Source: Lichina pygmaea
Lineage: Eukaryota; Ascomycota; Lichinomycetes; Lichinales; Lichinaceae
DNA length: 64,000 nucleotides
Reading direction: 5' to 3'
Assembly (NCBI GenBank): GCA_963422465.1
Contig: OY730173.1
Span: 3,410,001-3,474,000, forward strand
Of this stretch, positions 10,855 to 21,991 are shown one piece after another. A model generated the notes under the pieces. The model was not told where the DNA came from. It was given only the letters and a program-made list of their open reading frames with translations, and made no database searches. The position numbers were made by a program, and so were the translations under genes. Each line of letters opens with the position of its first letter. Position 1 is the stretch's first letter.

Positions 10855-12297
10855 TCAGTCCATCTCGCCCCATCTGACGTCTGTAATGCCTGTTTCCCGT
10901 GCTCCCTTTACTGTATTGTTGTAGGCGTCGCTGGGTATGAAACTTGCGTCTTCATCGTCGTCGTCGTCGTCGTCATGTGCGGCATCACCACCACCATTAC
11001 CGCGGCGTACAGTGCTACTGACGCGGAGAGAGTCGGTCGTGAAGGAGGCTTTCGTGGGGGTTGTGCTTCCGCTTTCGTTCTCCCCTTCTTCTTCCTCGTC
11101 TTCACCTTCACTGGCGTGGATTGCTGTGTTTGATGCCTCTTGCTGCGTCACACCCCTGGACTGTGAAGCAGAGACAACCGCTGCGGCAGCGGCAGCAGCG
11201 GCAGCTTCTTCCTCGGTGGAGATCTTCCCGACCAAGCAGTTCCTGAGCATCGAATCCCAGCTGACCCAAGCATGTATCTCCATGAACAGCTGAGTGCCGT
11301 CGCGTCCGGCGGCACGCATGAGCTCGGCTTGGCCGCCGGGATGGTACGGCAGGTACGGTGTGATGTTGTATACTTTCCCGCCCAACGCGGTCCAGGCGTC
11401 GTCGCGCCGGTTGTGCTGGCGCAGAACGGACGGTGGGATGGAAAGCGTGTCTGCGGATGGAACTGTCGATGAAAGACCGCGGAGGTCCGCTCCCGAGTTG
11501 ATCAATCTCGCCCAGTCCAGCGGTGAGTGTCCCGGCGCAAGGACCACGGGACGACCCCTAGGCTTGTTGGGGCTGCGCGAGTTCTGGCCCCGTGCACCGG
11601 CGTTGGCAGTTGCGCTCGATGTTCGTAGAGACGAACCGAGCGAAGGCGGTGGGAGTAAGCCGGAAGTTCCGGGTCTCAGTTGATTGGTAGCGGCCCTTGG
11701 TGACGTTACTGTGAGTCTGGAACCTCGAACAGAAGATTGAGACGCCCGCGGCCGTGGTGGCGGCGGCATTAGCTGAGAGGGAGAGGGCATTCCGGCTGCA
11801 GATGAAGATGATGGCGGCTGCCGTCTCTGGGGCTGCTCCCGACCAGCTGGTCCCGTGTCTCTCCTGTACGGCACCGGCGGTGGTGGCATTGCCTTCCGCG
11901 CCTCAGCTTGTCGTCTGTCACGAGTGGAGGATCCCAGTGACGGAGGTCCGTTGGAGCTCTTGCCATCGGCCGAAGAGTCGACCTTTACACCCTGGTCGTC
12001 TTTACCAGGAATGGTCCCCTTCTCAAGCGTACTTTGCTTTTCATCGAGCTCGTCATCTTCGTCATCGCCGCCCACAATCACGACCGCAGGAGCCAGACCC
12101 TGTCCCTCTTGCTTGACCTCTTCAGTGGCATCGCCATCAGGTGTTGTCCTTCCGGCTCTTCTCTCCAGGAATCGAGGATACCATTGCCACCGTCGATGTC
12201 GCGTCCACCAGACGGACTCGGGACCGGACGACGTCGCCTTGTAGATGAAGTAGCTGATCGTCGAGATGGCAATGATGGATAGACCGATGATGGCCAT
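10855..12297 (-). CDS. Membrane-anchored cytochrome b5-like protein (IRC21-type)
   Basis: Single-exon gene of 480 residues. A transmembrane anchor sits at the very N terminus (MAIIGLSIIAISTISYFIY). It is followed by a long Pro/Ser-rich linker with repeated PPPP runs, then a cytochrome b5 domain at roughly residues 285-365. Heme-binding histidines are expected in YHPGGQAEL and in the second motif MEIHAWVSWDSML. This spacing is that of the IRC21/Ncb5or b5 subfamily rather than of ER cytochrome b5. The C-terminal 110 residues hold an Ala run, Glu/Asp-rich stretches and end RWGEMD. It presumably transfers electrons at an internal membrane, partner unknown. The ATG at 12297 is the natural start because the anchor begins there. 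Confidence 0.85.
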   Translation of the reverse strand: MAIIGLSIIAISTISYFIYKATSSGPESVWWTRHRRWQWYPRFLERRAGRTTPDGDATEEVKQEGQGLAPAVVIVGGDDEDDELDEKQSTLEKGTIPGKDDQGVKVDSSADGKSSNGPPSLGSSTRDRRQAEARKAMPPPPVPYRRDTGPAGREQPQRRQPPSSSSAAGMPSPSQLMPPPPRPRASQSSVRGSRLTVTSPRAATNQLRPGTSGLLPPPSLGSSLRTSSATANAGARGQNSRSPNKPRGRPVVLAPGHSPLDWARLINSGADLRGLSSTVPSADTLSIPPSVLRQHNRRDDAWTALGGKVYNITPYLPYHPGGQAELMRAAGRDGTQLFMEIHAWVSWDSMLRNCLVGKISTEEEAAAAAAAAAVVSASQSRGVTQQEASNTAIHASEGEDEEEEGENESGSTTPTKASFTTDSLRVSSTVRRGNGGGDAAHDDDDDDDEDASFIPSDAYNNTVKGARETGITDVRWGEMD

Positions 12298-13012
12298 TTC
12301 AGCGGCCTCTTCATCTGTGCTGACTTTCCTCTCCGCTCCTGCGACGGTAAGACTATGGTAAAATGTAGTCGCCTGCCAAGTGAGGAGGGAAGGACGTGTT
12401 GTGCGGACCTGTCACCGACGTGCAGTAAGCCTAGCGATTCGCTATCTAAGCTGCCTAGCTGAATTCAATCGAAGCTCACTAGACACCATGCGGCTCGAGG
12501 ACCAAAGATATGTGAAACAAAGCGTCGATGCTGCTCGTTGGCGTCTCGGTCCCGCGATTGATAGTGTCGCGGATTACTGGCAGCTACGAGTACCGTACAG
12601 GCGATGACGGCTCATTCGTGTTTGCCTGCAACCCCACGCATGCTGGGTACCCGCTGGCGATGGGAAAGTGCAGGCGGTCGACTCGTTCGTGTAGCTTGCT
12701 GTCGCCGAATTAATTATGATATACCAATGTCATTACCCATTGTGGAACGGCTGGGAAGGATCAATTCCCACGGGGTTCAGAAGTGGCAAGGACCATCTAC
12801 AGCGCATTCACATTGGAAATTCCGTCAACGCACACCGTCAACTTCCAAGTACAGTAGACGAACATGCCTCGGTGACCAGAAGCATCCAATGCCATTACGC
12901 TCATGCTCACGAACGTGATCCCCCCACCGCCTCACCATCAACGCTCGTGTTCGCAAAACAGAGGAGTCAGGCATGCGACAAGAAGAAAGAGAGGCGTTGA
13001 AGGCCAGCGATA
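12298..13012. other. Intergenic region between two minus-strand genes
   Basis: Promoter of the cytochrome b5 gene and 3' flank of the J-protein gene. No further gene is recognised. A CA/TG-rich patch is present at 13050-13075 inside the adjacent coding end, not here. Confidence 0.4.
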
Positions 13013-14841
13013 TCAGGGCTGTGCTCCGCTCTTCTCGTGAGAATGATGACGGTGATGGTGGTGGTGGTGGTGGGGTGAATGGGGTGCGGACGATGCAGGC
13101 TCGTCCGATTTGGACTTGCCCTTCTTCTTGTCGTCGTCCTTGCCTTTCTTTGCTGCCGCTTCGGCCATCAGCTGCTCAAAGGCCATGTACTCGCCTTCTT
13201 CGTCCGGGTCTCGTTCGGCCTGCAGCAATCAGCTTCAAGAGGCCCTGCAGCACAGGCCGAGTGGAACGCTTACACGGTGGTAGATCGTGCCGGCGATGGC
13301 GAGGGCGTTGGCCCTCTCGACGCGCTTCGCGAGCGAGACGCTCCGGTCGTTCAGGACCTTGTCACAAACCTCCCTCAGAACGCTCTGGATCTCGAACTTG
13401 CTTCCCTTCCAGGCCGCGGCGAGGACCTTTCCGGTCACCCTCTTCTCGTACTCGGCCCTCTTCTCGTCAGTCCAATCGGCGCCCCCCTTCTCCTCCAGCT
13501 TGGCCATCTCCTCCATCGTCGTCTGGGCTTCCAGGGCGGTGGTCACGGTGGTCCAGGTCTCCTTGACCAGCGTGCCCTTGTCTTTCAGGCGGGAGAAGAA
13601 GCCGGAGATGCCGAGGAACTTCTGTGACTTGAGAAACGAGGTGGCCTTCTGCAGATATGTGGTCCCGATCGCGTGCAGGATCTCGATGCCGAACGACTCC
13701 ATCTTGAGATTCTCGACCTCCAGCCGAACCTTCTCCTCGAAGGCGTGGGTGACCTGTGGTCCCTTGTCCGTTTCGGTCCAGATGCTGATCCGATCGATCA
13801 GCTTCTTCGACAGCGTCTCGATCCGCTCCTCCCGAACGCGTCGCCTTTCCTTCTCGAACGCGGCCAGCTCTTCTCGCTGCTCCTTCGAGAGATTGCCTTT
13901 CTTCTTCTCCTTTGCCCGCAGCTCCTTCTCTTCGTCCGTTGCTCCTATAGCGCCCGCTCTGGCATCCTCGTCGGATCTATCCATCAACGCCGGGCGAATC
14001 GGCAATGCTTGGCGCGGAGTTGAAGTCCCAGAAGCGGACGGGCTCTGCGTGGTGGCTGAAGGCTGAGACGGCGTTGCCACGGTGGCGCCATCGCCATCGC
14101 CGGCTTGCTGCTGTGTCGAGGCCTCGCCGGGTGCCGTTGTAGACTCGGAGGGAACGCTCGCCCGCTTGCTCGCGCCGGAATCGACTTCGAGGGTTTTTTC
14201 AGGATGACTCGCCGAATCCCCTTCTTGCTCCTCCTCCTTCGTGGCTATCTCTACCGTCTTGCTCAAGTCTCGCATCAGGGATATCTCACCAATCCTGAAG
14301 CCATGCACATCAGAACAACGATATCGACAACGCACGTCGGGCCACATACAAGTCGACGAACGCATCGCCACCGAATATCATGGAGAAGAACTCGGATGGA
14401 TCCTCTGCAGATGACGTATCAGTCCCGGCGTCGATAGATGTAAACACACCCCCAAGCATATCGAGGGTCGTACCGAACCCGCTGTCGGGGACAGCCTTTT
14501 CCTTGCCATACTTGTCATATCGTTTCCTGAGCTCCGTGTTGCTGAGGACCTGATATGCCTCCCCGATCTATGCAGCGGCGATGCATTAGACCTTGTTTGC
14601 GATGGCTTGGCCGATCACGCACGCACCGCTTGGAACTTCTCGTGCGCCGTAGCATCTCCAGGGTTCTTGTCTGCAATAGAGTAACCACTCAGCCGTCGCA
14701 CACGAACCGTCACTGCTGAGCGACCCCACCAGGGTGATGCACGATGGCAAGTCTCCGGTAGGCCTTTTTTATGTCGAGCTGGGTTGCCGTCGTAGGCACG
14801 CCCAGGGTATCGTAGTAAGCAGTATCTGCGACTTTCGCCAT
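13013..14841 (-). CDS. DnaJ-X domain J-protein (DJP1/CAJ1 family)
   Basis: Hsp40 co-chaperone of the yeast Djp1/Caj1 type; Djp1 assists peroxisomal and mitochondrial protein import. Six exons (14841-14730, 14670-14627, 14567-14474, 14404-14350, 14294-13274, 13219-13013) encode 510 residues. The J domain starts [15 protein letters not shown], has the essential HPD in VHHPDKNPGDA, and continues [20 protein letters not shown]. It is followed by [19 protein letters not shown], typical of this subfamily. A disordered S/T/P/Q linker leads to the DnaJ-X domain ([15 protein letters not shown], ...[14 protein letters not shown], ...[10 protein letters not shown]). The C terminus is very histidine-rich (seven consecutive His, then RHHSH). 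Introns are 54-69 bp with clean GT-AG ends. The His-rich tail is unusual and might bind metal. Confidence 0.93.
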
Positions 14842-15835
14842 CGTGGAAGACCGAGCCCCGGCGCCGCGGCTCTTTTCAACCAGGTGCTGACTATCAATAT
14901 GCGGGGTGAGGATGTTGGCGGTCCGAAACGAAGGCTTTTTTAGGCAGTGACGATATCAAGCGGCTGAAACTATAGGGCTAAGGGACTATTTATATTTCTA
15001 GGGTCTACGTGTTCGAGGCAGCCATCACTGAAGGTGATCGTGTTCCTTTAGAGAGCGCCGGCCCGTTCTATCATCTTCTGACAGGGTCTGAAAGGCAACC
15101 GAGAACGCCCAAGCATCAGCCAAGTCGGTCTGCCCATCAGTACTCGTAGTTGCGATGCTTGGCAGGCACTGGCAGGGTCCGTCAGTACGTAACGTGCTCA
15201 CGATACTGTACGTATGTACCTCCTTATGCATGTAGGCGGCTGCTGACTAATCTAGATCGACTCAGATACCGGTGCTGAGTCATCATGCCCGAGCAACGTC
15301 GGCCACAGTGGAACTGCATGTACGTAGGAATCAGCAGTGATTACGAGTGGACACTTGATCATCTGGCACGACCCAGTCTGGCGATGATATATCACGACAC
15401 TGCAGCGTCCGGGTAAGGTGATACTACCGTAGCTGGTGGCTTGCACTGGAGATACGGGACGGTAACTCGTGTATAGACGCGTGACACGGCCTGTGCATAC
15501 GCACAATTTATACGATACCGTACATTATGTACGGAGTACAGCCTACGGACCCATCGTGCTTAGTCGATGGACGATTCACAACCCAGCTACGGCATCGCCA
15601 AACCATCTGACGTTCTCATCAATGTCAGTCCAGACCTGGAGCATATCACCCACTCATCTTCCTCGTGACTGCCATGAACGCTGACATCAACATTTGAATT
15701 TCGCTTTACAAGGCGTGGGAGACATCGGACAGGCTACCGCACGTCGCAGACATTGAAACTGTCGTGAAAGCACAGTTTGGAGCCAGCTGTTTGAGGCATA
15801 TCATCCACCACTCAGCCCACTGCTAGGTCGCCAGT
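14842..15835. promoter_or_regulatory. Divergent region, J-protein gene / ERG9
   Basis: About 1 kb between two start codons, with no gene inside. It contains GTAC-rich words (GTACGTATGTACC near 15208, GTACGGAGTACA at 15529-15540). At 15509-15515 there is TATACGA, the reverse complement of the yeast Upc2 sterol-element core TCGTATA, 320 bp upstream of the ERG9 start. Such a 7-mer can occur by chance, and filamentous fungi rely more on SrbA, so regulation by sterols is only a suggestion. Confidence 0.4.
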
Positions 15836-17527
15836 ATGGCCTCCACCAACCTATTCTACTACATGCTTCACTGGCAGGAGCTACGATCCATCGTACAATG
15901 GTATGAAAAAGTGCAATGCTCTGATTGAGCGTTGCTCGAGCTAATCACGGTCGCGGTAATCGCCGATAATACGGGATAGGAAACTCATGCGCACTCCAGT
16001 GCACCAGCGGGACTGGACAGATGAACGAGTATCGCTCTACGAGTGCTTTCACTATCTCGAGCAGACGAGCCGGAGCTTCACAACCGTCATCCTGGAGCTG
16101 CATCCAGAGCTCCTGGTTCCCGTTGCGCTCTTCTATCTGATCCTTCGTGGTCTGGACACGATCGAGGATGACATGACCATATCGTTGGAGGAGAAGGTCG
16201 AGCTGCTGCGAGAGTTCCATGCCGTGATCGAGCAGAAAGGCTGGACCTACAATGGCAACGGGCCGGACGAAAAGGACCGCAAGCTGCTGGTCCACTTCAA
16301 TGTCGTCACGGAAGAGTTCTCCCGCATCAAACCAGGGTATCGGGCCATCATCAAAGACATCGTCCGACGCATGGGGCAAGGCATGGCCGAGTACGCCGGA
16401 GACGCGGCCCACAACCAGAATGGCATCGAGACCGTTCAGGGGTACGAGCGCTACTGCCACTTCGTTGCCGGTCTTGTCGGCGAGGGCCTCACCCGCCTCT
16501 TCGTCGAGAGCGACATGGCGAAGCCGGCCCTGCTGGAACGGCCACACCTGCAGGAGTCGATGGGTCAGTTCCTGCAGAAGACGAACATCATCCGAGATGT
16601 GCGAGAAGATTGGGATGACAAGAGGCGCTTCTGGCCGCGCGAGATATGGTCCAAGCACGTCAGCGAGTTCGAGGACCTCTTCGACAAGACACACCAGGAA
16701 GCCGCCTTGAACTGCAGCTCCGAGATGGTGCTCAACGCGCTCGGGCATGCGGACGAGTGTCTCTACTACCTCGCCGCTCTCCGGGAGCAGAGTGTCTTCA
16801 ACTTCGCCGCCATCCCCCAGACGATGGCGATCGCTACGCTGGCGCTGATCTTCCGGAACCCACTGATCTTCCAACGGAACGTCAAGCTCACCCGTGGTCA
16901 AACCTGCCAGTTGATGATCGACTCGTCTCAGAACCTCCGGATCCTGTTCAAGTCCTTTCAGCAGAGCGTGAGGGCCATCCACCGGAAGAACACGCCCAGC
17001 GATCCGAACTTCCTCAAGATTAGCATCGCCTGTGGCAAGGTAGACACTCCATCCTGAACCTCCATCTACCTAGGAAATTGAAGGCGAAGGGCCGTAGCGG
17101 CAGCTGACGAGCCCTCAAAAGATCGAGCAATTCATCGAGTCGGTCTTCCCGACGCAAGACCCCGAGGCGCTCGCGCGAAAGGCCCGAGGCGAGCCGGCCG
17201 ATCCGAAGAAGGCCGCCGCGGACGCCGAGGCGCGAAAGGACATGCTCTACACCATTGGCTTCATGGTGCTGCTGCTAAGCGTCATCACGGCGATCATGGT
17301 AAGCAGTTCCCTGTGTTGCTACGGCGGTTGCCCTGGTTACCGCGGCAAGGATGTAGCCAGCTCCGACATGCTAACCTGGAGGTCTCGTCTCGCAGCTGAC
17401 CATCGCCTGGTTCGGCGGCGCCCGGTTCGACATTGCGCTGTCACAGCTTCGCCAGGGCAAGTTCTCGCGACCAGACCCGGCCGAAGCCCGCAAGCTCCGC
17501 GAAGCATACGACCGGAACGAGTTGTAG
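15836..17527 (+). CDS. ERG9: Squalene synthase (farnesyl-diphosphate farnesyltransferase)
   Basis: Condenses two farnesyl diphosphates to squalene with NADPH, the first committed step of ergosterol synthesis, at the ER membrane. Four exons (15836-15900, 15980-17039, 17122-17298, 17396-17527) encode 477 residues. The aspartate-rich motifs are intact: DTIEDDM and DVREDWDD. Other family signatures are [35 protein letters not shown] and [14 protein letters not shown]. The C-terminal part has a hydrophobic anchor ([19 protein letters not shown]) interrupted by the last intron. Intron phases reproduce the family alignment (IVQW|KLMRTP, ACGK|IEQFIE, AIM|LTIAWF). The length is normal for fungi. It is convergent with GPI14. 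Confidence 0.97.
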
Positions 17528-18675
17528 AAACACACGGATCCGTGCATCGATGCAGCCACTCGACATTCCTCATCGCTCGTCGATCATCTTCGCCCTCTGT
17601 ACGAAACTCCTGCCGGGCAATTTGCTTGTACAGTCCTCTCGGTTCGACTTGCGCGTGTACATCTGCTCTCTAATGTCGTGGCGGGCGAGTCCAGCTTGCC
17701 CAAAGGGAGGAAAGAGTTTTCATAGGCCAGTGATCCCTCGTGAACTCCCCCCTTTTCAAATCAGACGAAGAGACAGATGATATACAAAGACGTACATCCC
17801 CAGCTCGGAATTAGTCTCTCTTCCACTTCCCTTCCCTTCCCCCTGCTCTCTGATCTCCGAAGCTCTGAAACCTCCTCCCCATACAAGCAAGCAAATCGCT
17901 CCAGTTCAAGACTACATTGCAGGTGGCGTAACCCGATCCTTTCCCCTCCTCTCCCTCTCCCTGCCTCCCTCAGGAAGCACCAGGGAAAAAAAGGGAGACC
18001 AAATCAGAACAGAAGCGAACGAAATCAACAAACGAAAGAACGGCCCACCGCGCCCCCCCCCCCCCCTCCCCAAAAATCAAAAATAGCACGGATGTCAAAT
18101 TGCAATCCAGCTCGCTTCGATAACTGGTATTGTGCCGAAGATGTGCTTATATCAAAAGGATTGTCGTCCTATCCTCTCTTTCGGGAGGGGAAAAGGCGAA
18201 CCGCAGAGATTGCCCGTTCCTCGTCCCGCCATCCTTTCGGTCCGATCGTGATCGTTGCCCTTTTTTTTTTGGTGGATGGTGGCGAAGGCTTTTCTGCTCA
18301 CATTCGATGCAGACTTGTTCTCAAGGGCTTGTTGTGGCTGGGGTTGCTTTTTAGAGGGTTCTTTCGTGGGACCGGGGTTGATGCTGGGGTCGCTGCGCTT
18401 TGGGGCGCCTGGATGGGCTTCTTCTTGGGAATCTAGAGTTGCGGGATTGGATTGGATTGGATTGCCTTGTTGATGATGATGCTCTTTGACTTGGAGTTCG
18501 AGAAGGCCGCTTCCCGTCACTCTCTGCAGACCGCATGCAGTCTCGAATACCTCTTGACCTTCTTTTGGGCGTCACGAGGCTTCGCTGACGGCTGCGCACT
18601 GAGTTCGGCGCAAAGAAGCGTGGCTCGTCCAGCGAGGCTAAACGGACTTGGTCTAGAAACAGACGTGCCGCCCTC
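17528..18675. other. Convergent intergenic region, ERG9 / GPI14
   Basis: No gene is recognised in this 1.15-kb stretch, although open frames exist by chance. It is pyrimidine-rich on the plus strand with a 14-nt C run (18053-18066), a T run (18260-18269) and three tandem GGATT units at 18443-18460. Confidence 0.45.
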
Positions 18676-20178
18676 TCAGAGACACTTCTGCCGCGGGAAT
18701 TCGCTGGTGGCTATACGCTTGCTATTTCCCACATCCGATATGATGACGCCGAGGATGTAGATATTGATCACAAAGAAGAACACCCCAGCGAGCCACAGTC
18801 CAGGCACAAAGGTGCTGCGGCCCAGAAACTCTAGCTGGTAGCCCTGCTGCAGCCACATTGCCTGTCGCAGTCAAAACATTAGCAATGGAACGACTCCGGG
18901 GACAGCAAATGTCCTATGAATTGACAACGATGTATCACGTACTTGAGCCGCTACCCATAGGGCTGTTGCTGCCATACCGAGCCCCGGCCGAGACAAGAAT
19001 GACGACTTGGGCAGGTACAAAGGCAGGAATACCATGTACCACAGGAAGTACTGGCACATGAATTAGCTCGTCCTGTCCACGGAGACCCCAGGCCGAAGTG
19101 GGGCCAGAATGAATCTGCTCCTACCTGGCTCGTACAAACTTTGTTGAAGGTGACAAATGCAAAGGTCTGGGCCAGCATCGCTGACGCCAAGTCTGTTTTG
19201 GCTAGCGCGAGAGGTATCAGCACCGCCGAGAGCAGCAACTGAGGCACAAAAGCGAGCGACTCAAAGTTCAACGACGATCCCCCCGAAGGAGACGATTTCA
19301 GATGCAGAAGCGTGTTGTACACCGAGAAGTTGTGTCGATGGTCGAGTCGGATCAGATGGTAAAAATAGCTGTGCTCGAGATATGGCCATCCGTATCTGCA
19401 AGAGCGTCAATGAGCTTGCGGCTGGCAGAGAGGTCCAGGCGTTGACGTACAGGAAGTACATTGCGGCGCTGAGCAGTGCGAACGTGGCTACGCTTGCCGA
19501 AGCAAAAGTGACTCTAGCGGGGTTGACAAAGGCTATCGTCTTTTCGAGCCAGGAGGGGTCCTGCCTAGACTGCGACGGAACGATACGTGCAAGCCTGGTG
19601 CCGTCAAGCCACCAAATGATAGACACGCCATAGATGAATGGAAAGATCTTGAAGTGGACTGCCAGGCCTAACAGGAATCCTGCCAATTTGATCCTCCTCT
19701 GCAGTGTAGCCCACAATAAAAACACGACTATAACGTCCAGGAGGCCTTCTGAGCTCCCTCGGGTGCTGATGGTAGCCACCATGGGGTTGAGCAGCCACAG
19801 ACTGGCAAACCTTAGGGCTCTCTCCCTGGACATGCCCGAAGTGGATTGCAGTATCCGCACTATCAGCCAGCCGGCGACGATATCGCCAACGGCAAAGATG
19901 ATCTTCCCAAAGTGAAAGGACCATCGATACCACGTGCATGGGAGCAGTAGCCATGCGAGGAGCGGGGTGTATCGGTACGTTTCTCGGTCATAGGGTGACC
20001 TGCCCCGAGAAACGAATTGGGCGGCGTCCGTGAAAACAAAGTAATCGATATCGGTGTACTTCATAGGAGAATATGCATCTTGAAGCAGACCGTAGAGAAA
20101 GAGACCGACGCGCAGTAGAGCAGCGGCTGCATAGACGTGCCCTATGCTGAATCGAAATCCAGCCAAAAGATGCGCCAT
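18676..20178 (-). CDS. GPI14: GPI mannosyltransferase I (PIG-M)
   Basis: ER membrane enzyme that adds the first mannose, from dolichol-phosphate-mannose, to the GPI-anchor precursor. Four exons (20178-19451, 19395-19125, 19050-18943, 18861-18676) encode 430 residues. The lumenal catalytic motif is in KYTDIDYFVFTDAA, near the N terminus as expected. Conserved segments are RSPYDRETYRYTPLLAWLL, NPMVATISTRGSSE, GLAVHFKIFPFIY and LEHSYFYHLIRLDHRHNFS. Multiple hydrophobic helices run throughout. Introns of 55, 74 and 81 bp rejoin the conserved sequence exactly. The ATG at 20178 (MAHLLAGFRF) is the first in frame. It is divergent to the TRAX gene. Confidence 0.96.
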
Positions 20179-20533
20179 GGTGACTCTATGGGATTGGGAA
20201 AACCAATGCGGGACATCATCAAGCCTTGGACAAAGGTGGGTGCTTCGTCTGGAGGTAGAATGGGACGCGAGGCGTCGCCATGCAAATCGAGCTCCTGGCC
20301 GGTCTTGGCCTGGGCAGAAATTCGTCGGACATCGGAACAAACGGGCACCAAGCTATTTATGACTCCAACGCCGCAACTTCATAAGTCCTATCACTTCTGT
20401 TACAGAAGCTATCTTTAGCGACTCTTCAATACTATGATGCAGAGCTCCAGTGACTTGCGACAGCGCCACTCGAGAGTTTGGCTTGACGACACGGTACTAC
20501 TTGGACCAGGCACGATCAATTTCATTCTTTGCG
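20179..20533. promoter_or_regulatory. Divergent promoter region, GPI14 / translin-family gene
   Basis: A 355-bp region between two start codons with no further gene. No clear TATA box was seen; it is presumably bidirectional. Confidence 0.45.
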
Positions 20534-21581
20534 ATGGCTGGCGTCAAGCGCGCCCGGGAGAGCGGGGATGGTACTCAAATCTCCATCTCACCATATATGC
20601 CAATGTTTGAGCACTTTCGGCAGGAGCTCGATGAGCATCATGATCGCAGGGAGCGTGTCATCAAGCTCTCTCGCGACATCACGGCGTCGAGCAAGAAGAT
20701 GTGAGCCTATTTGGCCCGCCCCCAGGACAATTGGTAGTCCGTACAAGGCACTTACTTGGAGTTGTTTACCAGGATCTTCTCCCTACAAAGGTCTGCGCTT
20801 GCAACGCCCCAATCAAATTCTGATTCACGCTTCAACTCCATTCCGTTGGCGGTCATGACAGTGGGGAGTCTCTGGTTCAACAGCTAAGCCGAGCAAGGAG
20901 GTGCATACGATCAGGGTCCCCCGGCTGAACGAGCAGCTTTCCGCGGATCTGGAAAAGGATCTGGCAAAACGCAAAGGGGAGATAGTCAAGATGTTCGAGT
21001 CAGTCGCCGCAGACCTGATTGGCATCAACGGATGGCGATATCAGAGACAAATATGGGGCGCGTTACAGGAATACGTCGAGGCGCTATCCTTCGAGCACTA
21101 TCTTACCACGCAGACTTTGATCTCGCCAGACCAGGCATCAGCGACTGTCGGCGGAGGCGTACAACTGACGCCGGAGGACTATATCCTCGGTATCTTCGAC
21201 CTCGTGGGCGAGCTTATGCGCTTTGCTGTCACGCAAATGGCGACGCATGGATTCCTGCCAGGCCAACAAGAAGCGCAACCCCCGGGTCTTGCAGCCTCCG
21301 AGGCGACTGGGAGCAAGGGCGAAGGACGTGACATCCTCAGCGACATGCGCTGCCTGCGAGCGTCCTTCGAATCACTGAACACCAGGACGACAAGCAACAG
21401 CGCGAGCCTCGCAAAGGACATCGAGAAGAAGATGGAGGTGATGAGGACGTCGGTCGAGAAGGTCGAGTTTGCCGCCTACGGCATCATCTTGAGGGGGCGC
21501 GAGAGACCCAAGGGCTGGGTTCCGGCGCTGACCGACGACTTTGGCGGTGCTGGTGCCGAGCCCACTGCGAGCTACGAATGA
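20534..21581 (+). CDS. Translin-associated protein X (TRAX)-like
   Basis: Translin-superfamily protein. In animals and fungi TRAX supplies the catalytic subunit of the C3PO endoribonuclease, acting on small-RNA passenger strands and tRNA fragments. Exons 20534-20700, 20773-20790 (18 nt) and 20915-21581 encode 283 residues. The N terminus MAGVKRARESG resembles a nuclear-localisation stretch. The core reads RERVIKLSRDITASSKKM, IFSLQR|VPRLNEQL, WRYQRQIWGALQEYVEALSF and ILGIFDLVGELMRFAV, ending SVEKVEFAAYGIILRGRERP. The GELMR glutamate and neighbouring acidic residues match the TRAX active-site region rather than translin. The second intron (20791-20914, donor GTCTGC) was chosen because only it restores SLQR-V in frame. 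Confidence 0.9.
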
Positions 21582-21991
21582 AGGCGTTCGTTTCCCTAGC
21601 CATGTTTCTCGAGCCGCCTTGCTAGACGCTGTGGGGGCTAGGATATAACCCCCTCGCACCCACCTCCCATCTCCCATATATCAAAGCTTATCCTTGTCTC
21701 TAGCACGATGCCCAACGACCAGCGGGGAAGGAGAGGACGTTGAAATCAACGTGACGCAGCTGTGTTTCTATTCAAAAACAAGAAACCACCCCCCCCCCCC
21801 CCCCCCTTCCCCCCTTTTTCCCAAACAAAGAACAACGACGTCGGTGCACCAAACCCAGATCATCTACGTACATTGAGTAGTTAAAAGTAAACTCCCCCTA
21901 CTGGTACGATGGAGATGCATACATCAAGAATGAGTAGCTATCCACGAAAGAAGGCAATAATCAGGTCTGAGGTAAACTTCGAGTCAAGTTC
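21582..21991. other. Convergent intergenic region with an 18-nt C run
   Basis: Lies between the stop codons of the TRAX-like gene and TUM1. A C homopolymer occupies 21789-21806, followed by another C5 and T5. No gene is present. Confidence 0.5.

Noticed and set aside
15945-16982. 345-codon frame antisense to ERG9
   Set aside because: Mirror of the squalene synthase coding sequence with no family signature of its own.
17777-18436. 219-codon open frame between ERG9 and GPI14
   Set aside because: It reads through a C homopolymer and low-complexity pyrimidine tract and has no recognisable segment.
20791-20900. TRAX exon 2 read on without an intron
   Set aside because: The frame would run into a stop at 20884-20886, whereas a GT-AG intron ending at 20914 restores the conserved SLQR-V junction.
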